The notes beneath the pieces are model-generated. The model was not told the DNA's origin, did not search any database, and worked only from the letters and a program-made list of their open reading frames with translations. Below are positions 32,385 through 41,164 of a DNA stretch of 53,250 nt, one piece after another (within the stretch, counting starts at the first letter, position 1; every line of letters starts with the position of its first letter). This DNA is from Planctomycetota bacterium (GTDB taxonomy: Bacteria; Planctomycetota; UBA8742; UBA2392), in NCBI GenBank assembly GCA_020845475.1, contig JADLFN010000025.1, forward strand, positions 1 through 53,250, given 5' to 3'. The position numbers were made by a program, and so were the translations under genes.

Positions 32385-33704
32385 TCAGGATTCAGATGTT
32401 GAAGTGATTTGCCTTTCGCGGCGCAGCAGCGTTATCAACACGATGGCCCACGCCGCCAGCGCGCCGAAAGCCGGGACACCCAGCATCTGCATCAGTTCCA
32501 TCAGGTCGTAGCCGGTGAAGACCACGCCGCAGCACAGGAACAGCGCAAGCCCCGCCGCGAAATAGGCCTGCCGCGCGCGGCTTTCTTTGATAGCCAGCGC
32601 GGCCAGTGGCGCGAACATCAGGCCCACGTGCACCAGCGAATAGCCCCAGCACAGAAGATTGCCCAGCAGCGCAGGCAAAAGCGCGAGGCCGAACGAGGCG
32701 CTGCGCGCATAAACATCGCGGCGCAATTTCCAGGCGGCCCAGAGAGCCACTGCGAACAACAAAAGTGCCGGCGTAAGGCCAAGCCAGCGCACGAAGCCGG
32801 GATCAAGCGCGAACAAGAGCGGCCCTTGCGCGGGCAGCCATTCGTCGCTCCAGGCCATCGCCACTGTCGGTGCGCCCTCGACGAACAGGCGCTGCGAGAC
32901 GGCGTAGAACGAGCTATTCGAAATGGCCGTGGAGCCCACGTTCGTCACGTCCTGTTTGCTGGCGCGCGCCAACGCCTGATCAACAATGAACGCCCGCGCG
33001 GCTTCATGGTTGCGCGCCACGCCCTCGCTCAAACCCTGCGCTGGCACAAACCAGATCAACGGGAGAAAATAGAGCAGCGCCATGGTCGCCAGCATGGCGG
33101 CCGCGGCTTTGAAGCGCCGCTGCATCAGCAGCACCAGCAGGAGCACGATCGGAATGACTTTCAGCTGCGCGGCCAGCCCCAGCCACGCGCCGCCCGCGAC
33201 GGGGCGCCCGCGCTCAAGGCAGAGCATGCCTGCGGCCACGCACGCGGCTATCGGCAGGTTGGCGTTGCCCCAGGAAACATCGAGCATGAGCGGCCCGCAG
33301 CAGGCGGCGGCAACCGCAAACGCAAAGTCGCGGCCATGGGCGAGCTTGCGGATTTCAAAGAGGCGGAACAGGCACCATCCCGCCACGGGTACGCAGATTA
33401 TCAGCACGAGTTGCCAGAGCGCGAACGTGACAGGCCGGTCGAAGAAAGTCAGCGGCGCAAACAGCGCGGCGAACGTGGGCGGATAAGTGTAACTGCCGAT
33501 GATGTTGAAGCCGTCCGAAGGCGGTGCGTAGAGAGCGTCCGTGCCGGCACGCATGCGGTTGGCGGCTTCGATATAGACCGCCGTGTCATCGGGCGTGCGC
33601 ACCAGCGCATCCGGCTTGCCCGTGAAAATCGCGAGCATGCAAAGCGCCAGCAGCGCCAGCCCTGCCCAGCGACCCCAGAGCATCCATGCAGGAGGGCGGG
33701 TCAT
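32385..33704 (-). CDS. GT87 (DUF2029) membrane glycosyltransferase, third of operon
   Basis: This gene encodes 439 residues starting MTRPPAWMLWGRWAGL at 33704, overlapping the stop of the upstream paralogue as ATGA. About ten hydrophobic segments run through it. The family motifs are present: AVYIEAANRMRAGTDALYAP with the loop acid region, YTYPPTFAALFAPLTF, WGNANLPIAA, and LAAQLKVIPIVLLL. GT87 enzymes use polyprenyl-phosphate sugars (mannose in actinobacteria) on the outer face of the membrane. The true donor and acceptor here are unknown. It is one of three diverged copies in tandem. Confidence 0.9.
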   Translation of the reverse strand: MTRPPAWMLWGRWAGLALLALCMLAIFTGKPDALVRTPDDTAVYIEAANRMRAGTDALYAPPSDGFNIIGSYTYPPTFAALFAPLTFFDRPVTFALWQLVLIICVPVAGWCLFRLFEIRKLAHGRDFAFAVAAACCGPLMLDVSWGNANLPIAACVAAGMLCLERGRPVAGGAWLGLAAQLKVIPIVLLLVLLMQRRFKAAAAMLATMALLYFLPLIWFVPAQGLSEGVARNHEAARAFIVDQALARASKQDVTNVGSTAISNSSFYAVSQRLFVEGAPTVAMAWSDEWLPAQGPLLFALDPGFVRWLGLTPALLLFAVALWAAWKLRRDVYARSASFGLALLPALLGNLLCWGYSLVHVGLMFAPLAALAIKESRARQAYFAAGLALFLCCGVVFTGYDLMELMQMLGVPAFGALAAWAIVLITLLRRERQITSTSES

Positions 33705-35044
33705 GGCGCCTCCGGCTTTGCGCGAAACAGCGCCAGTGCACACAGGCCAAAAGCCGCCAGCAGTCCCGCCGTGGGCAAGCCCCAGACAATCGCCTGTTCA
33801 AAAAACGAATACCCCGGCACGCGGTAGAGCAGCAGTGGCAGCGTCACGGTGCCGGCCAACAACCCCGCCAGTACAAAACCCCGCTTGGGACGCAGCGAAA
33901 CCAGCGCCGCAACCGGCAACGCCAGCAGCACCAGGTGGTAAGGCCAGCAAAGTGGATTGCCCAGGTGTACCGCAACAAGCGCAAGCGATGCGGCGAGGGT
34001 GCGCGATGCGGCATTGGCGCCGCGCACCCACGCCAGCGACAGCGAGCATCCAAGCATGCCCACAGTAAGGATGCGCGAAACCCACAGCGGTACGGAGTCG
34101 TTGAGCGCAAACAGCAGCGCTCCTCTTACGCCGGGGCGCTCAAATGCGGTCAATTGCGCTCCCTCGGTGAACAAGCGGCCAAGCCACGCGCTGATCGAGA
34201 TGTTGGGAGAAGCCGTGCCGCCCGCAAACTCGAGACTGCCTTGTGCGCCGGGAAGCGCGACGATGCCAACCCATTGCGCATGGAGCGCTGCGTTCTGGGC
34301 CACGCCATCGATGAAGCCAAAGTGTGGCACGAGCCAAATCAGCGGCAAAAGCAACAAGAGCGCGGCCCCAAGCAACATGCCCCAGACGGCTCGCGTGCGT
34401 CCCTGCGCGACAAACACCAGCAGCAGCACGCAGGGAAGAACTTTGATAGCGGCTGCCGCTCCAATCAATGCGCCGCCCGGCAGCGGGCGCTCCTTCTCAA
34501 CCAGGGCAAGGCCCGCCACAACGAGCGCCAGCACCAGAATGTTCACGTTGCCCCAGTCGATATCAATGTAGCACGCCGCCAGCGTCGCCAGCGCAGCGAG
34601 TGCAGCCGCGCGAAGCCGCTGGGCGGCGGGTATCCCGCAGACCGGCCCGAGCAGCCAGAATACCAACGCCAGCATGGGCAGATGCAGCCACACCCAGATC
34701 TGCACGCCCGCCGGGTATCGGTATGGCCGTTCAATCAGGCGTTGGGCGGCCGTTGCCGGGGGGCGGCCGTCAACGAATGTCAGCGGGGCAAACAACGCCG
34801 CGAAGGCGGGTGGGTAGATGTAGCGGCCGACGCGGTTTTCCAGCCCCGGGCGATCGTAAAGGTCGTCGCCGCCCTTGCGCATGCGCAGGCCCGCCTCCCA
34901 ATAGACCGTGGCGTCATCGGGCGCCGCAGCCAGGCCGCCGGGTATGCCCGCGCAAGCCGCGAGCAGCAGCAGCAACGACAGGCCAAGCACCGCCGTCCAA
35001 AGCCGGTTCTGCGCAGCAGCGGGTAGTTCAGTTTCGCGCGTCAT
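33701..35044 (-). CDS. GT87 (DUF2029) membrane glycosyltransferase, second of operon
   Basis: This gene encodes 447 residues from MTRETELPAAAQNRL at 35044, overlapping the upstream paralogue by 17 bases; the overlap supports translational coupling. Motifs parallel those of its neighbours: TVYWEAGLRMRKGGDDLY, YIYPPAFAALFAPLTF, WGNVNILVLALV, AAAIKVLPCVLLL and GNPLCWPYHLVLLALP. It has an insertion after APLTF (VDGRPPATAAQRLIERPYRY) that the other two lack, so its external loop differs and perhaps its acceptor. It is a membrane protein with roughly ten segments. Confidence 0.9.
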   Translation of the reverse strand: MTRETELPAAAQNRLWTAVLGLSLLLLLAACAGIPGGLAAAPDDATVYWEAGLRMRKGGDDLYDRPGLENRVGRYIYPPAFAALFAPLTFVDGRPPATAAQRLIERPYRYPAGVQIWVWLHLPMLALVFWLLGPVCGIPAAQRLRAAALAALATLAACYIDIDWGNVNILVLALVVAGLALVEKERPLPGGALIGAAAAIKVLPCVLLLVFVAQGRTRAVWGMLLGAALLLLLPLIWLVPHFGFIDGVAQNAALHAQWVGIVALPGAQGSLEFAGGTASPNISISAWLGRLFTEGAQLTAFERPGVRGALLFALNDSVPLWVSRILTVGMLGCSLSLAWVRGANAASRTLAASLALVAVHLGNPLCWPYHLVLLALPVAALVSLRPKRGFVLAGLLAGTVTLPLLLYRVPGYSFFEQAIVWGLPTAGLLAAFGLCALALFRAKPEAP

Positions 35045-36296
35045 CAAACCGCCAGAACGTATAGAAGCATACAACCCACGCAATCAAAGCGCCCAGCGTA
35101 GGCAGGCCCCAGATCTGGAGCAGCTCAAGTTCCGGCAGCAGGGCCGCAATGCAGAACAGAATCACGGCACAGACCACGAATAACGCACGCCACAGGTAGC
35201 GCGGCTGCGCCAGCCCCAGCGCCGCCAGCGGCCCGACCACAAGCCCCAGCGCCGCCAGGTGATGGGGCCAGCAGAGCACGTTGCCCAGGGTCGCCGCCAA
35301 AAAGGCCAGTCCGCTTGCGGCTGCAAACCCCAGCGTGTCGCGGCGCAGCGCCGCCAGCACCAGCGCCCCTGCATACATCAGCGCGGCCATGCCAAACCCG
35401 CCCCAGCGTGTGAACGCATTCTCGGCCTCGAACAAAAGCGGGCCGCGTTCTTCGGTTTGCAGGCCCAGGCGCACGTCTTTGTAGAAGAAGCGCTGGAACG
35501 CGGCGGAGAGCGCGCAGTTGGGTGCGCGCGGCCCGCCCACGTTCGAGGCTTCCTGTTTCTTCACGCGCGGGCCGGCCACCTCATCGAAATACTGCCGGGC
35601 CATGGTCTGGTTCTGGGCCACGCCACCTTCAATGCCCAGCGCCGGCACCGTCCAGATCAGCGGTGCCAGGTAGAACAGGCCCAGGCCCAGCGTCATGCCC
35701 GCAGCCGCGCGCCAGCGGCGCTGGGCAAGCAGCACGGCCAGAAGCACGCCGGGAATCACCTTCAAGTGCGCGGCCAGGGCAAGCCAGATGCCGCCTTCTA
35801 GCTGCCGACCGCTGGAGATGCGCCAAAGCCCGTGCGAAATCGCCGCGAGCACGATGAAGTTGACCTGGCCCTCGCGCAGCGTTTCCCAGGCGGCGCCAAA
35901 GACCGTCATCAGCAGCAGGAGCCAGAAATCCACGCGCTGTTTTTCGTTCACGCGGCAGAGCTTTGACAGGGCGTTGAGCGAGAGCGCAATCATGCCCAGT
36001 TGCACCAGCCCCCACAGGGCATAGCCCAGCCAGCGCGGCAACAGCGTGAGCGGGGCAAACAACACGGCGAAGGTGGGCGGATAGATGAAGCGCCCGACAT
36101 CGTTGAGCGGGTCCGTGGGCGGCTTGTAGAGCAATTCACCGCCGCGGCGCATGCGCTCGCCGGCTTCCCAGTAAACGGCGATGTCGAGTGAGACTTCGCG
36201 CCAGTAGCGCTGCATCAGCACGGCCAGCACGCACAGTGCAAAGCCCAGTGAAACCAGCGCGACCAGCCGGAGTTTGCGGCCCCAGGGCTCGTTCAT
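35028..36296 (-). CDS. GT87 (DUF2029) membrane glycosyltransferase, first of operon
   Basis: This gene encodes 422 residues (MNEPWGRKLRLVALVSLGFA...). It starts two bases after the stop of the HEAT lipoprotein gene. Motifs: AVYWEAGERMRRGGELLYKP, FIYPPTFAVLFAPLTL, LREGQVNFIVLAAI (where the paralogues have WGN.N), LAAHLKVIPGVLL and GNVLCWPHHLAALGL. The replacement of WGN by REGQVN may alter the active-site loop. Three tandem copies with a lipoprotein suggest sequential addition of sugars to one envelope glycan or glycoprotein. That role is inferred. Confidence 0.9.
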   Translation of the reverse strand: MNEPWGRKLRLVALVSLGFALCVLAVLMQRYWREVSLDIAVYWEAGERMRRGGELLYKPPTDPLNDVGRFIYPPTFAVLFAPLTLLPRWLGYALWGLVQLGMIALSLNALSKLCRVNEKQRVDFWLLLLMTVFGAAWETLREGQVNFIVLAAISHGLWRISSGRQLEGGIWLALAAHLKVIPGVLLAVLLAQRRWRAAAGMTLGLGLFYLAPLIWTVPALGIEGGVAQNQTMARQYFDEVAGPRVKKQEASNVGGPRAPNCALSAAFQRFFYKDVRLGLQTEERGPLLFEAENAFTRWGGFGMAALMYAGALVLAALRRDTLGFAAASGLAFLAATLGNVLCWPHHLAALGLVVGPLAALGLAQPRYLWRALFVVCAVILFCIAALLPELELLQIWGLPTLGALIAWVVCFYTFWRFDDARN

Positions 36297-36298
36297 GG

Positions 36299-37033
36299 CT
36301 AACCCAGCGGAACCTGGGGCATTTCAGCGATGCGCTCGCCCCACCATTGCAGGTGATCGTCGATGCTGTCGCTTGCGCTCCGGTTCTGGCGCGCGCGTTC
36401 AAGCGTGACGCCGGTCAGGAGCCGCAGCGTTTCGAGGCACTGGTCGAACAGGCCCTCCTCGCCGGCACCCGTGAACACGGCCGTCTCCAGGTTCTGCAGG
36501 TCGCTGCGCATGCGCCGCGCGACGTCAAGCAGGGCCGACGCTGAATCGCGCTGCCCCAGAGCACCCAGGCTGTTGATCAGCGCGTTGCGCACCTGGTAAT
36601 CGGTTTCCTTGATGCGGCCCGCGCCGTCACGATCGTGGGCGAGCAGGTTGGTCAGTTCGCTCAGGGCCTGCCTGCGGCGACGGTCCGTCACGCCGGCGTA
36701 GCGCAACTTGCCCAAGGCAATCGCGCACTCCAGGCGCACCATGACGTTTTCATCGGCGTAAAGCCCCTTGAGCGCGACCATAAAGGTGTCCAGGTCGTCG
36801 GGCTCGCCCACCTCGCCCAGCAGCTGCGCGCACGTGGCGCGCACATGGGGATCGGGGTCGCGCGGGTTCTTGCCGCCGATGAGCAGTTCGCGCAGGTACG
36901 CGCGCCGCGCCGGCATGTCCCTGGCCGATGTTACATCGGTGTCGCGGCGCAATTGCTCGCGCCGTTCCTTGGCCACGTTCACACAGCCCGCAAGGCCGAG
37001 CACCAACAACAAGAGTAGCAGCGCGTGTTTCAT
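36299..37033 (-). CDS. HEAT-repeat lipoprotein
   Basis: This gene encodes 244 residues from the ATG at 37033 (MKHALLLLLLVLGLAGC); LAGC is a lipobox, so the mature protein is lipid-anchored at C17. HEAT-like helical pairs follow: DPHVRATCAQLLGEVGEPDD, ENVMVRLECAIALGKLRYAG, YQVRNALINSLGALGQRDSA. The tail has a helical domain ending WWGERIAEMPQVPLG. HEAT scaffolds bind partners and have no enzymatic activity. It heads the operon with three GT87 enzymes, so it may organise that envelope glycan system. The alternative upstream ATG is rejected because the lipobox needs this start. Confidence 0.88.
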   Translation of the reverse strand: MKHALLLLLLVLGLAGCVNVAKERREQLRRDTDVTSARDMPARRAYLRELLIGGKNPRDPDPHVRATCAQLLGEVGEPDDLDTFMVALKGLYADENVMVRLECAIALGKLRYAGVTDRRRRQALSELTNLLAHDRDGAGRIKETDYQVRNALINSLGALGQRDSASALLDVARRMRSDLQNLETAVFTGAGEEGLFDQCLETLRLLTGVTLERARQNRSASDSIDDHLQWWGERIAEMPQVPLG

Positions 37034-37081
37034 GAAGGGGCCGATTGTGAGGCTTGCGCCCCAAAGGTCAAGGCCGCGTTG

Positions 37082-37087
37082 TAAACT
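37082..37087 (+). promoter_or_regulatory. Leaderless-type -10
   Basis: TAAACT, preceded by TTG, lies seven bases before the ATG at 37095 with no ribosome binding site. A divergent CACAAT (37044-37049) may serve the lipoprotein gene. Confidence 0.5.
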
Positions 37088-37094
37088 GCATGCC

Positions 37095-38822
37095 ATGAAA
37101 ACCCAACTACGCCTCTTCTGCGTTGCCCTGCTCGCGCCCGTGCTGGCACTGGCGGTCCTGGCCCAGGAAGCCCCGCCCGCCGAGGAGCCGCCCGTTCTTC
37201 CCGCGAAAACCTATGACCTCTCCGGGCTGATCGAGGACGGCGCGCTGAACAAGATTCCTGACGTGCTCGCCCCCGATCGCACTTTTTACGACGTCATGGA
37301 TCCGACCGAAGAAGGCGACTGGGCCGTGCGCCACTGCCGCGGCGGCTCGCGCTGCTTTTCCAGCGCTGATGAGGCTATCTCGGCCATTCTCGCGTTCTGC
37401 AACACCGGGCTTGAAGCCAGTTACACGCGCGATTCCGCAAACCCCGGCGCGTTTACGCTGACCTGCGATGAGACGCTTCACCAGCGCGTGCAATGGGCCC
37501 TCGACACGCTCAAGGCCACCAGCGCGGTCCGTGTGCGCCTGCGCGCCTATGCGCCGGCGGCCGGCGCGGGGGGCGGCACGCTGAGCAAGGCCGAAGCCGC
37601 GAAGCTGGCCCAGGGTGCAAGGCTGATCGGCTCCGTTGAAGGCCGGCTCGGCGAAACGCTGCTGCTGCAACAGGTCAAGCCCCATGAATTCGTGCAGGGC
37701 TACAACACCACCGAAGGCGGCGCGGCCACAGAGCGCGCCATGATCTGCGCCGGCCAGGAACTGGTTACAGGCGCCCTGCTGCTTCCGGATGGCCGCCTGT
37801 GGCTGCAGGGCTGGGCGGCGCAACTGGAAAACGTGACGTCGCGCGAAGTCGCCACGCGCTGCGGCAAACTGGAGTGCCCGCGCGGGAATTACGCCTACGC
37901 CACGCTGGGCGCGCTGATCGAGAACAACGGCGGCGCGATGCTTGAACTGGGCGCGCAGCGCGTGCTTGTAATCTGCTCCGTGGATGGCGCCATGCCCAAT
38001 CGCACCCTTGAATGCGGCACGCGCACCACGCTGGGCATGGTCAATGTGGCCGCCGCGGTGGTCGCGCATTCACCCGCCATGCCATGGTTGTGCGCGCCCG
38101 CCACAGGCCCCACGCGCCTTGGCCGCGCCGCGAACCCCGAAGAAAGCTGGCCCCAAAGCAACGTGGCCTCTTACGCGGCGGTTTCACTGGCAACGCGCCT
38201 GGCATACGAAGGCGAAGTGCTGGGCGCGGTCGTGGCGCTGGGCCCGTATCTGGGCGTGCGCATCACTGAAAACGAGGGCGACTGCGACATCGAGGAGTTT
38301 CAGCGCGCGCGCACCAGCGTCGCGACGCTGCTCAAGGCGCTCAACGCCGGACCCATGGCCGCGGAAATCAACATCCGCGCCTGGCGTGTGAAAAATGTGT
38401 CCGAGGAACTCGCGGCCGGCGCGGCCGGTATCAAGGAGCTCTCCGCGCTTGGCGCGCCGGTGTTCGAGCGCACGAGTGCAGGCCTGCCCGGTCAGTTCAA
38501 TTACGCCGCCGACATCGAGGCTGCGGCGCTGGTCGTGGGCGATAGCGGCGTTCCCGAAGTGGGCGTGGCCTGCTGGGGCAGCCAGTGTGCGTGGCGCATG
38601 CTCGCCGGCGCATTGGGCCCGGAATTCGAACTGCGCCTGGGCCACGTAGAAGGCGAGCGCACGATCAAGCTGGGCCTGGGCGGAAAGGCGGAGTTCGAGC
38701 GCGCCGGCCGCTTGCCGGCTCAGGCGGAGTTGAGCGGCCCACTGGGCGAAGGCGCGCTTCGTTACGCCGTGGTGCCCGCCTCGGATGGCTATCTCGTGGT
38801 GGCGGTCAGGCGCATCAAGTAG
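37095..38822 (+). CDS. Secreted protein with secretin N-domain-like start
   Basis: This gene encodes 575 residues. The signal peptide MKTQLRLFCVALLAPVLALA is cleaved near AQEAPP. Residues about 35-140 (YDLSGLIEDGALNKIPDVLA..., EAISAILAFCNTGLEASYT, LHQRVQWALDTLKA) resemble the short alpha/beta 'STN/N' domains of secretins and their relatives. The remaining part is an Ala/Gly-rich repetitive beta protein with two similar halves (LRAYAPAAG... and INIRAWRVKN...), but no secretin pore signature. It may be a periplasmic part of an export or envelope complex. That is an inference. It precedes radA without a clear operon link. Confidence 0.75.
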   Translation: MKTQLRLFCVALLAPVLALAVLAQEAPPAEEPPVLPAKTYDLSGLIEDGALNKIPDVLAPDRTFYDVMDPTEEGDWAVRHCRGGSRCFSSADEAISAILAFCNTGLEASYTRDSANPGAFTLTCDETLHQRVQWALDTLKATSAVRVRLRAYAPAAGAGGGTLSKAEAAKLAQGARLIGSVEGRLGETLLLQQVKPHEFVQGYNTTEGGAATERAMICAGQELVTGALLLPDGRLWLQGWAAQLENVTSREVATRCGKLECPRGNYAYATLGALIENNGGAMLELGAQRVLVICSVDGAMPNRTLECGTRTTLGMVNVAAAVVAHSPAMPWLCAPATGPTRLGRAANPEESWPQSNVASYAAVSLATRLAYEGEVLGAVVALGPYLGVRITENEGDCDIEEFQRARTSVATLLKALNAGPMAAEINIRAWRVKNVSEELAAGAAGIKELSALGAPVFERTSAGLPGQFNYAADIEAAALVVGDSGVPEVGVACWGSQCAWRMLAGALGPEFELRLGHVEGERTIKLGLGGKAEFERAGRLPAQAELSGPLGEGALRYAVVPASDGYLVVAVRRIK

Positions 38823-38844
38823 GCGCGCCGTCGCGCCGCAAGCT

Positions 38845-38850
38845 ACACTC
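38845..38850 (+). promoter_or_regulatory. Leaderless-type -10 of radA
   Basis: TACACT lies five bases before the radA ATG with no Shine-Dalgarno between. Confidence 0.5.
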
Positions 38851-38855
38851 GCGCC

Positions 38856-40232
38856 ATGGCCAAGAAAGCCGCCAAGATCGTGTTTGCCTGTCGCGAGTGC
38901 GGCCACAACTCGCCCAAGTGGCTGGGCAAGTGCCCCGCCTGCGGCGCCTGGAACAGCTTCGCCGAGGAAATCGATGCCGATTCGATTCGGCCCTCGCGCC
39001 GTGCCGCGCTCAATGAGGCCAGCAAGCCTGCACGCTTGAGCGAAGTTCGGGCGCTCGAGCGCTCGCGCGTGCCCACCGGCATCAACGAACTCGACCGCGT
39101 GCTCGGCGGCGGGCTTGTGCCCGGCAGCGCGATTTTGTTCGCGGGTTCGCCCGGCATCGGCAAAAGCACGCTCACGCTGCAGGCCGCGAACATGGTGGCC
39201 AAAGGCGGCCCGGTGCTTTACGTGACCGGCGAAGAAAGCGCCGAGCAAATCAAACTGCGCGCCGAGCGCCTGCACTGCGACGCCGCTGAGCTATTCGTGG
39301 TTAGCGAAACCAACCTGGACGCCATTCGCAATCACCTGCAGAGCCTCAAGCCGCGCCTTGCGGTCATCGACTCCGTGCAGACGCTCTATGACCAGGAGTT
39401 GCCCAGCGCGCCCGGCAGCGTGGCGCAGGTGCGCGAATGCGCCGCGGGCATCATCATGCAGGCGAAATCAAGCGGCACGCCGGTGTTCATCGTCGGCCAC
39501 GTGACCAAAGATGGCAACATAGCGGGCCCGCGCACGCTTGAGCACATGGTCGATACGGTGCTCAATTTCGAGGGCGAGAAGTTTCAGAATTACCGGCTGC
39601 TGCGCGCCTCGAAAAATCGCTTCGGCAGCACGGGCGAGCTGGGCGTGTTTGAAATGCGCGACGACGGCCTGCGCGAAGTGGAGAACGCCAGCCGCCTGTT
39701 TCTCGATGAATACGACCACTCGCGCAGCGGCTGCGCGATCCTGCCGGCGTGCGAGGGCACGCGCGTGCTTCTTGTTGAAGTGCAGGCTCTGGCGGGGCCT
39801 TCGCCGCTGGAGAACCCGCGCCGGCGCGTGACCGGCCTCGATGTCAACCGCGCGCACATGCTGCTGGCGGTCATGGAGCGCCGTGCGGGTTTCAAACTCT
39901 CTCGCCTTGAGGTGTTCCTGAACATCGTGGGCGGCGTGAGCGTTGAAGAACCGGCGGGAGATCTTGCGGCGTGTTTCGCCGTCGCTTCAAGTGCAACCGA
40001 AGTGAAGCTGCCGCCCCACACCGTGTTCATGGGCGAAGTCGGGCTTTCCGGCGAAGTGCGCGCCGTGAACAACATGCAGCAGCGCATTGATGAAGCCGCG
40101 CGCCTCGGATTCAAGCAGGCCGTGTGCCCGCGCCTGCGCGGCTTGAGCCTGCGCGTGCCCAGGGAGTTCCGACTGCTGGAAATCGGCGACGTGCGCGAGG
40201 GGCTGGAAAAATTCTATCTGGTCGATAAGTAG
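38856..40232 (+). CDS. radA: DNA repair protein RadA
   Basis: This gene encodes 458 residues, the usual length. RadA is a RecA-like hexameric ATPase that drives branch migration and D-loop extension in recombination. The N-terminal zinc finger is CRECGHNSPKWLGKCPAC. The ATPase core has Walker A GSPGIGKST and the RadA-specific KNRFGS motif (SKNRFGSTGELGVFEM). The C-terminal Lon-protease-like domain contains GGVSVEEPAGDLAACFAVAS and EVGLSGEVRAV. No residue of these motifs is missing. It starts with ATG directly behind a TACACT hexamer. Confidence 0.98.
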   Translation: MAKKAAKIVFACRECGHNSPKWLGKCPACGAWNSFAEEIDADSIRPSRRAALNEASKPARLSEVRALERSRVPTGINELDRVLGGGLVPGSAILFAGSPGIGKSTLTLQAANMVAKGGPVLYVTGEESAEQIKLRAERLHCDAAELFVVSETNLDAIRNHLQSLKPRLAVIDSVQTLYDQELPSAPGSVAQVRECAAGIIMQAKSSGTPVFIVGHVTKDGNIAGPRTLEHMVDTVLNFEGEKFQNYRLLRASKNRFGSTGELGVFEMRDDGLREVENASRLFLDEYDHSRSGCAILPACEGTRVLLVEVQALAGPSPLENPRRRVTGLDVNRAHMLLAVMERRAGFKLSRLEVFLNIVGGVSVEEPAGDLAACFAVASSATEVKLPPHTVFMGEVGLSGEVRAVNNMQQRIDEAARLGFKQAVCPRLRGLSLRVPREFRLLEIGDVREGLEKFYLVDK

Positions 40233-40313
40233 GCGCAGCGTTTACAAAACAGGGCGTGCATAGGAATGGCCGCGCGCCGTTTCACGTGCCAGCATTGGCG
40301 CGTGGAGATTGCC

Positions 40314-40652
40314 ATGGGGCCTTATTCATACACGAGCTACGTTCCCTCCGCGCTGCGGCGCGAAGCACTGCCGGTGCGGCGCTACGAGCCCACGCAACAC
40401 GCCGCCGTGGCGCTGGCGGGCCTGGGTTTTGCAATCGTGGTTTTCACTTTTCTTCCGGCGGGCCTGATCACGGCGCCGCTGGCGCTTGCGCGCGTGCGCG
40501 CCTATGAGCGCGGCGTGGAACAGGGCCGCTTCGACCCGTCAGATCGCGGGCATTTCACGGTCGCCCGAGTCCTGGCCTGGGTCTCTTTTGTCATGAGCCT
40601 GCCCTGGGTGCTGGCGGGCGGCGCGCTTGTCTTTCTGCTGCTGGCGCGCTGA
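40314..40652 (+). CDS. Small two-segment membrane protein
   Basis: This gene encodes 112 residues from the ATG at 40314 (MGPYSYTSYVPSALRREALP), with GGAG eight bases upstream; the longer upstream frame lacks such a site. Two hydrophobic hairpins (about 33-58 and 86-110) flank a polar loop RAYERGVEQGRFDPSDRGHF. The layout A.A.A..GF......PAGLI..PLAL.R.RA.E.G resembles DUF4190-type small membrane proteins. It ends nine bases before a DUF2752 gene and is likely cotranscribed. The function is unknown. Confidence 0.7.
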   Translation: MGPYSYTSYVPSALRREALPVRRYEPTQHAAVALAGLGFAIVVFTFLPAGLITAPLALARVRAYERGVEQGRFDPSDRGHFTVARVLAWVSFVMSLPWVLAGGALVFLLLAR

Positions 40653-40660
40653 TTTCCGGA

Positions 40661-40666
40661 TATGAT
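40661..40666 (+). promoter_or_regulatory. Possible -10 within the start of the DUF2752 gene
   Basis: TATGAT lies seven bases before a GTG at 40674 that is in frame with the DUF2752 gene, matching the leaderless spacing of other genes here. It overlaps the annotated ATG at 40662. Confidence 0.35.
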
Positions 40667-41111
40667 TCAACACGTGAAGATCGTCATCGAACAACCGCGC
40701 AGGCGCTGGCCCGGAACCTTTGAGGCCTACTCCATCTTCGTGCTGGCCGGCGCCGCCGTTTACATTCCCCTCAGTTATGTCAGCAGCAGCGTCGAGGTGC
40801 CCACGAGCGTGCTGCGCATCTTTGGCGCGGCTTGCCCGCTATGCGGCGGCACGCGCGCCGTGACTGCTTTCTGCCTGGGCCGTTTTGAAACGGCCTTGAT
40901 TTACAACCCGCTGGCAATCGCGATCTTCCTGTTGATGGCGTACTCGGCGTTGAGTTACTTCTTCATGGTGCTGCCCTTTGGCAAACGCCCCGTTTTGCTG
41001 ACCACGCCGCGCGAGGGCTTCCTGCTCAAGTCGCTGGTCATTGCGGCTTTCCTTGCCAACTGGGTTTACGTGCTTTACGCCGGCATGTACCGCGTGCCGC
41101 TTGCCCTCTGA
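40662..41111 (+). CDS. DUF2752 membrane protein
   Basis: This gene encodes 149 residues from ATG 40662, or 145 from GTG 40674. The hallmark AACPLCGGTRAVTAFCLGRFETALIYNPL (residues about 57-85) is the DUF2752 signature 'CPlCGgTRa....hG....A...NPL'. Three hydrophobic segments surround it. The family is widespread and of unknown function; the CxxC suggests redox or metal chemistry at the membrane. It is adjacent to another small membrane protein in the same direction. Confidence 0.88.
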   Translation: MIQHVKIVIEQPRRRWPGTFEAYSIFVLAGAAVYIPLSYVSSSVEVPTSVLRIFGAACPLCGGTRAVTAFCLGRFETALIYNPLAIAIFLLMAYSALSYFFMVLPFGKRPVLLTTPREGFLLKSLVIAAFLANWVYVLYAGMYRVPLAL

Positions 41112-41164
41112 TCGTTGCGACCGCGGCTCTACCCACCGCCTATGCGGGTGCTATTGTTGCGGGC

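Noticed and set aside
32409..35026. Two long rightward frames opposite the GT87 genes
   Set aside because: They are Arg/Gln/His-rich shadows of the three transmembrane proteins and match no family pattern.
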